7,401 bases of DNA from Defluviicoccus sp. (GTDB taxonomy: Bacteria > Pseudomonadota > Alphaproteobacteria > Rhodospirillales > Defluviicoccaceae): assembly GCA_013414705.1 (NCBI GenBank), contig CP058705.1, positions 1,056,318 to 1,063,718 on the forward strand, given 5' to 3'. The number at the start of each line of letters is the position of its first letter. The stretch's first letter is position 1. The notes under the pieces were generated by a model, which saw nothing but the letters and a program-made list of their open reading frames with translations, made no database searches and was not told where the DNA came from. Made by a program: the position numbers and the translations under genes. Below are positions 6,619-7,401 of this stretch, one piece after another.

Positions 6619-7401
6619 ACATTTCAACTGCTAACCCGAGCGGCCTTTGGTCAACCGATTTTCGGATATCGCAAGGTTTTAACGGAGGTGGTGTGACTAA
6701 TGTGAGCTCGTTGATCCTTGTCGATTGGTGAGCACGCGTCGTCAAAAACCCTTGTGAGAAATTTAATGCGTAGTCCTGTCCGTTAATTTCGATGTAGGAT
6801 TCTTTAATAAAAGAGTTGTTGATATACATTACCACCGGCAATTGGATAAACAATAAGGCTGGCCCCGAATACGAGGCAGTCCAGCAAACTCTGTTGGATG
6901 CCGTCCAACGCATCCGACGCTCGCCGATCGGTTCTATGCCATGCCACTGGCCATAGCCTTCAACTGGTGCACGAAGTTCTACGTTCGCAATCCGATAAAG
7001 CGCAATATCAATGCTATCGAAAAGTTCCGCCTGTCCCTTAGCGCAGAGCCACTGCCGCCCGGTGGCATCGACATATAGCTCCAACCCAGCCTTTTCTGCT
7101 GCGATGGCAAGGGCTTGGTCGGTAAAAATTGATATGTGACCGTTGCGTGGGCCAACATACCACCAGTTTGCCCGAATGGTTTCGATATCTGCTGGCTGAA
7201 CCGTTGTGCTGAGAAGAATAATGCCTTTCGGAGCGAGAAAACTTTTCATATCGCTCAGCACAGCGATTGGATCAGTGGTATGCTCGATGACTTCAAAACA
7301 GGTGATTACATCAAATGGGCCCTCTGGACGCGCGGGACTTGAAAACGGATCGTAACCTTCTACGTTCAAAAACCCTGATTTGCGCATTGCCCCGGTAAAA
7401 A
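6617..7401 (-). CDS. SAM-dependent methyltransferase with C-terminal extension, N-terminus beyond window
   Basis: The frame is open to the right edge (…FTGAMRKSGFLNVEGYDPF), so the ATG at 7387 is internal and the true start is outside. TGAM is probably the end of the glycine-rich SAM loop (motif I) and GYDPF supplies the acidic residue that binds the SAM ribose. Then come FDVITCFEVIEHTTDP (post-motif region of class I, Methyltransf_23-like enzymes), a GIILLSTTVQP strand, and WWYVGPRNGHISIFT, a common late motif. After about 150 visible residues a further stretch of about 110 contains YGQWHGIEP, RWTASNRVCW, a FIQLPVVMYI strand and YIEINGQDY. This looks like a beta-rich add-on domain seen in glycan-locus proteins, an inference from pattern. 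Upstream of and co-oriented with the pyruvyl transferase, but about 460 bases away, so it may be a separate transcript. Confidence 0.82.
   Translation of the reverse strand, partial: FTGAMRKSGFLNVEGYDPFSSPARPEGPFDVITCFEVIEHTTDPIAVLSDMKSFLAPKGIILLSTTVQPADIETIRANWWYVGPRNGHISIFTDQALAIAAEKAGLELYVDATGRQWLCAKGQAELFDSIDIALYRIANVELRAPVEGYGQWHGIEPIGERRMRWTASNRVCWTASYSGPALLFIQLPVVMYINNSFIKESYIEINGQDYALNFSQGFLTTRAHQSTRINELTLVTPPPLKPCDIRKSVDQRPLGLAVEM

Overview
The window reads almost entirely on the minus strand and has two parts that differ in base composition. Bases 1 to about 2750 are GC-rich. They hold the 5' part of an nhaA-type Na+/H+ antiporter gene (running off the left edge), followed by a pile-up of three degraded insertion sequences: a C-terminal ISAs1-family transposase remnant, an IS66-family remnant (tnpA-tnpB-tnpC, each incomplete or broken) and the N-terminal half of an IS5-family transposase. 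From about 2880 to 7401 the sequence is AT-rich and carries four surface-glycan-type genes, all on the minus strand. In transcription order these are a SAM-dependent methyltransferase (N-terminus beyond the right edge), a polysaccharide pyruvyl transferase, an exported protein of unrecognised family with a TIM-barrel-like look, and a PAPS-dependent sulfotransferase.

The transposase families and the GC-rich nhaA background suggest an alphaproteobacterium, possibly Acetobacteraceae or another Rhodospirillales. This is inference from sequence style, not a database result. The layout (conserved housekeeping gene, insertion-sequence remnants, then a compositionally different glycan cluster) is typical of the edge of a horizontally acquired polysaccharide island.

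The strongest direct observation is that at least eight reading-frame breaks fall exactly on short homopolymers, in five different genes, including both transposase remnants and glycan genes. Adding one base in seven cases, or removing one in the eighth, joins the fragments into uninterrupted proteins with intact family motifs. The sulfotransferase becomes about 343 residues and the exported protein about 373. The breaks are at 626-630, 1380-1383, 2016-2019, 3194-3200, 3643-3647, 4430-4434, 4493-4497 and 4977-4981. The likeliest cause is systematic homopolymer miscalling in the source data, so the glycan genes and nhaA should be read as probably intact; true decay is the alternative.

Functionally, the right-hand genes fit tailoring of an anionic extracellular or capsular polysaccharide: pyruvyl ketal addition, sulfation, possible methylation, and an exported protein that may act on the glycan. 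No glycosyltransferase, flippase or polymerase lies in the window, so the core of the locus presumably continues to the right of base 7401. No tRNA, rRNA or CRISPR array was seen.
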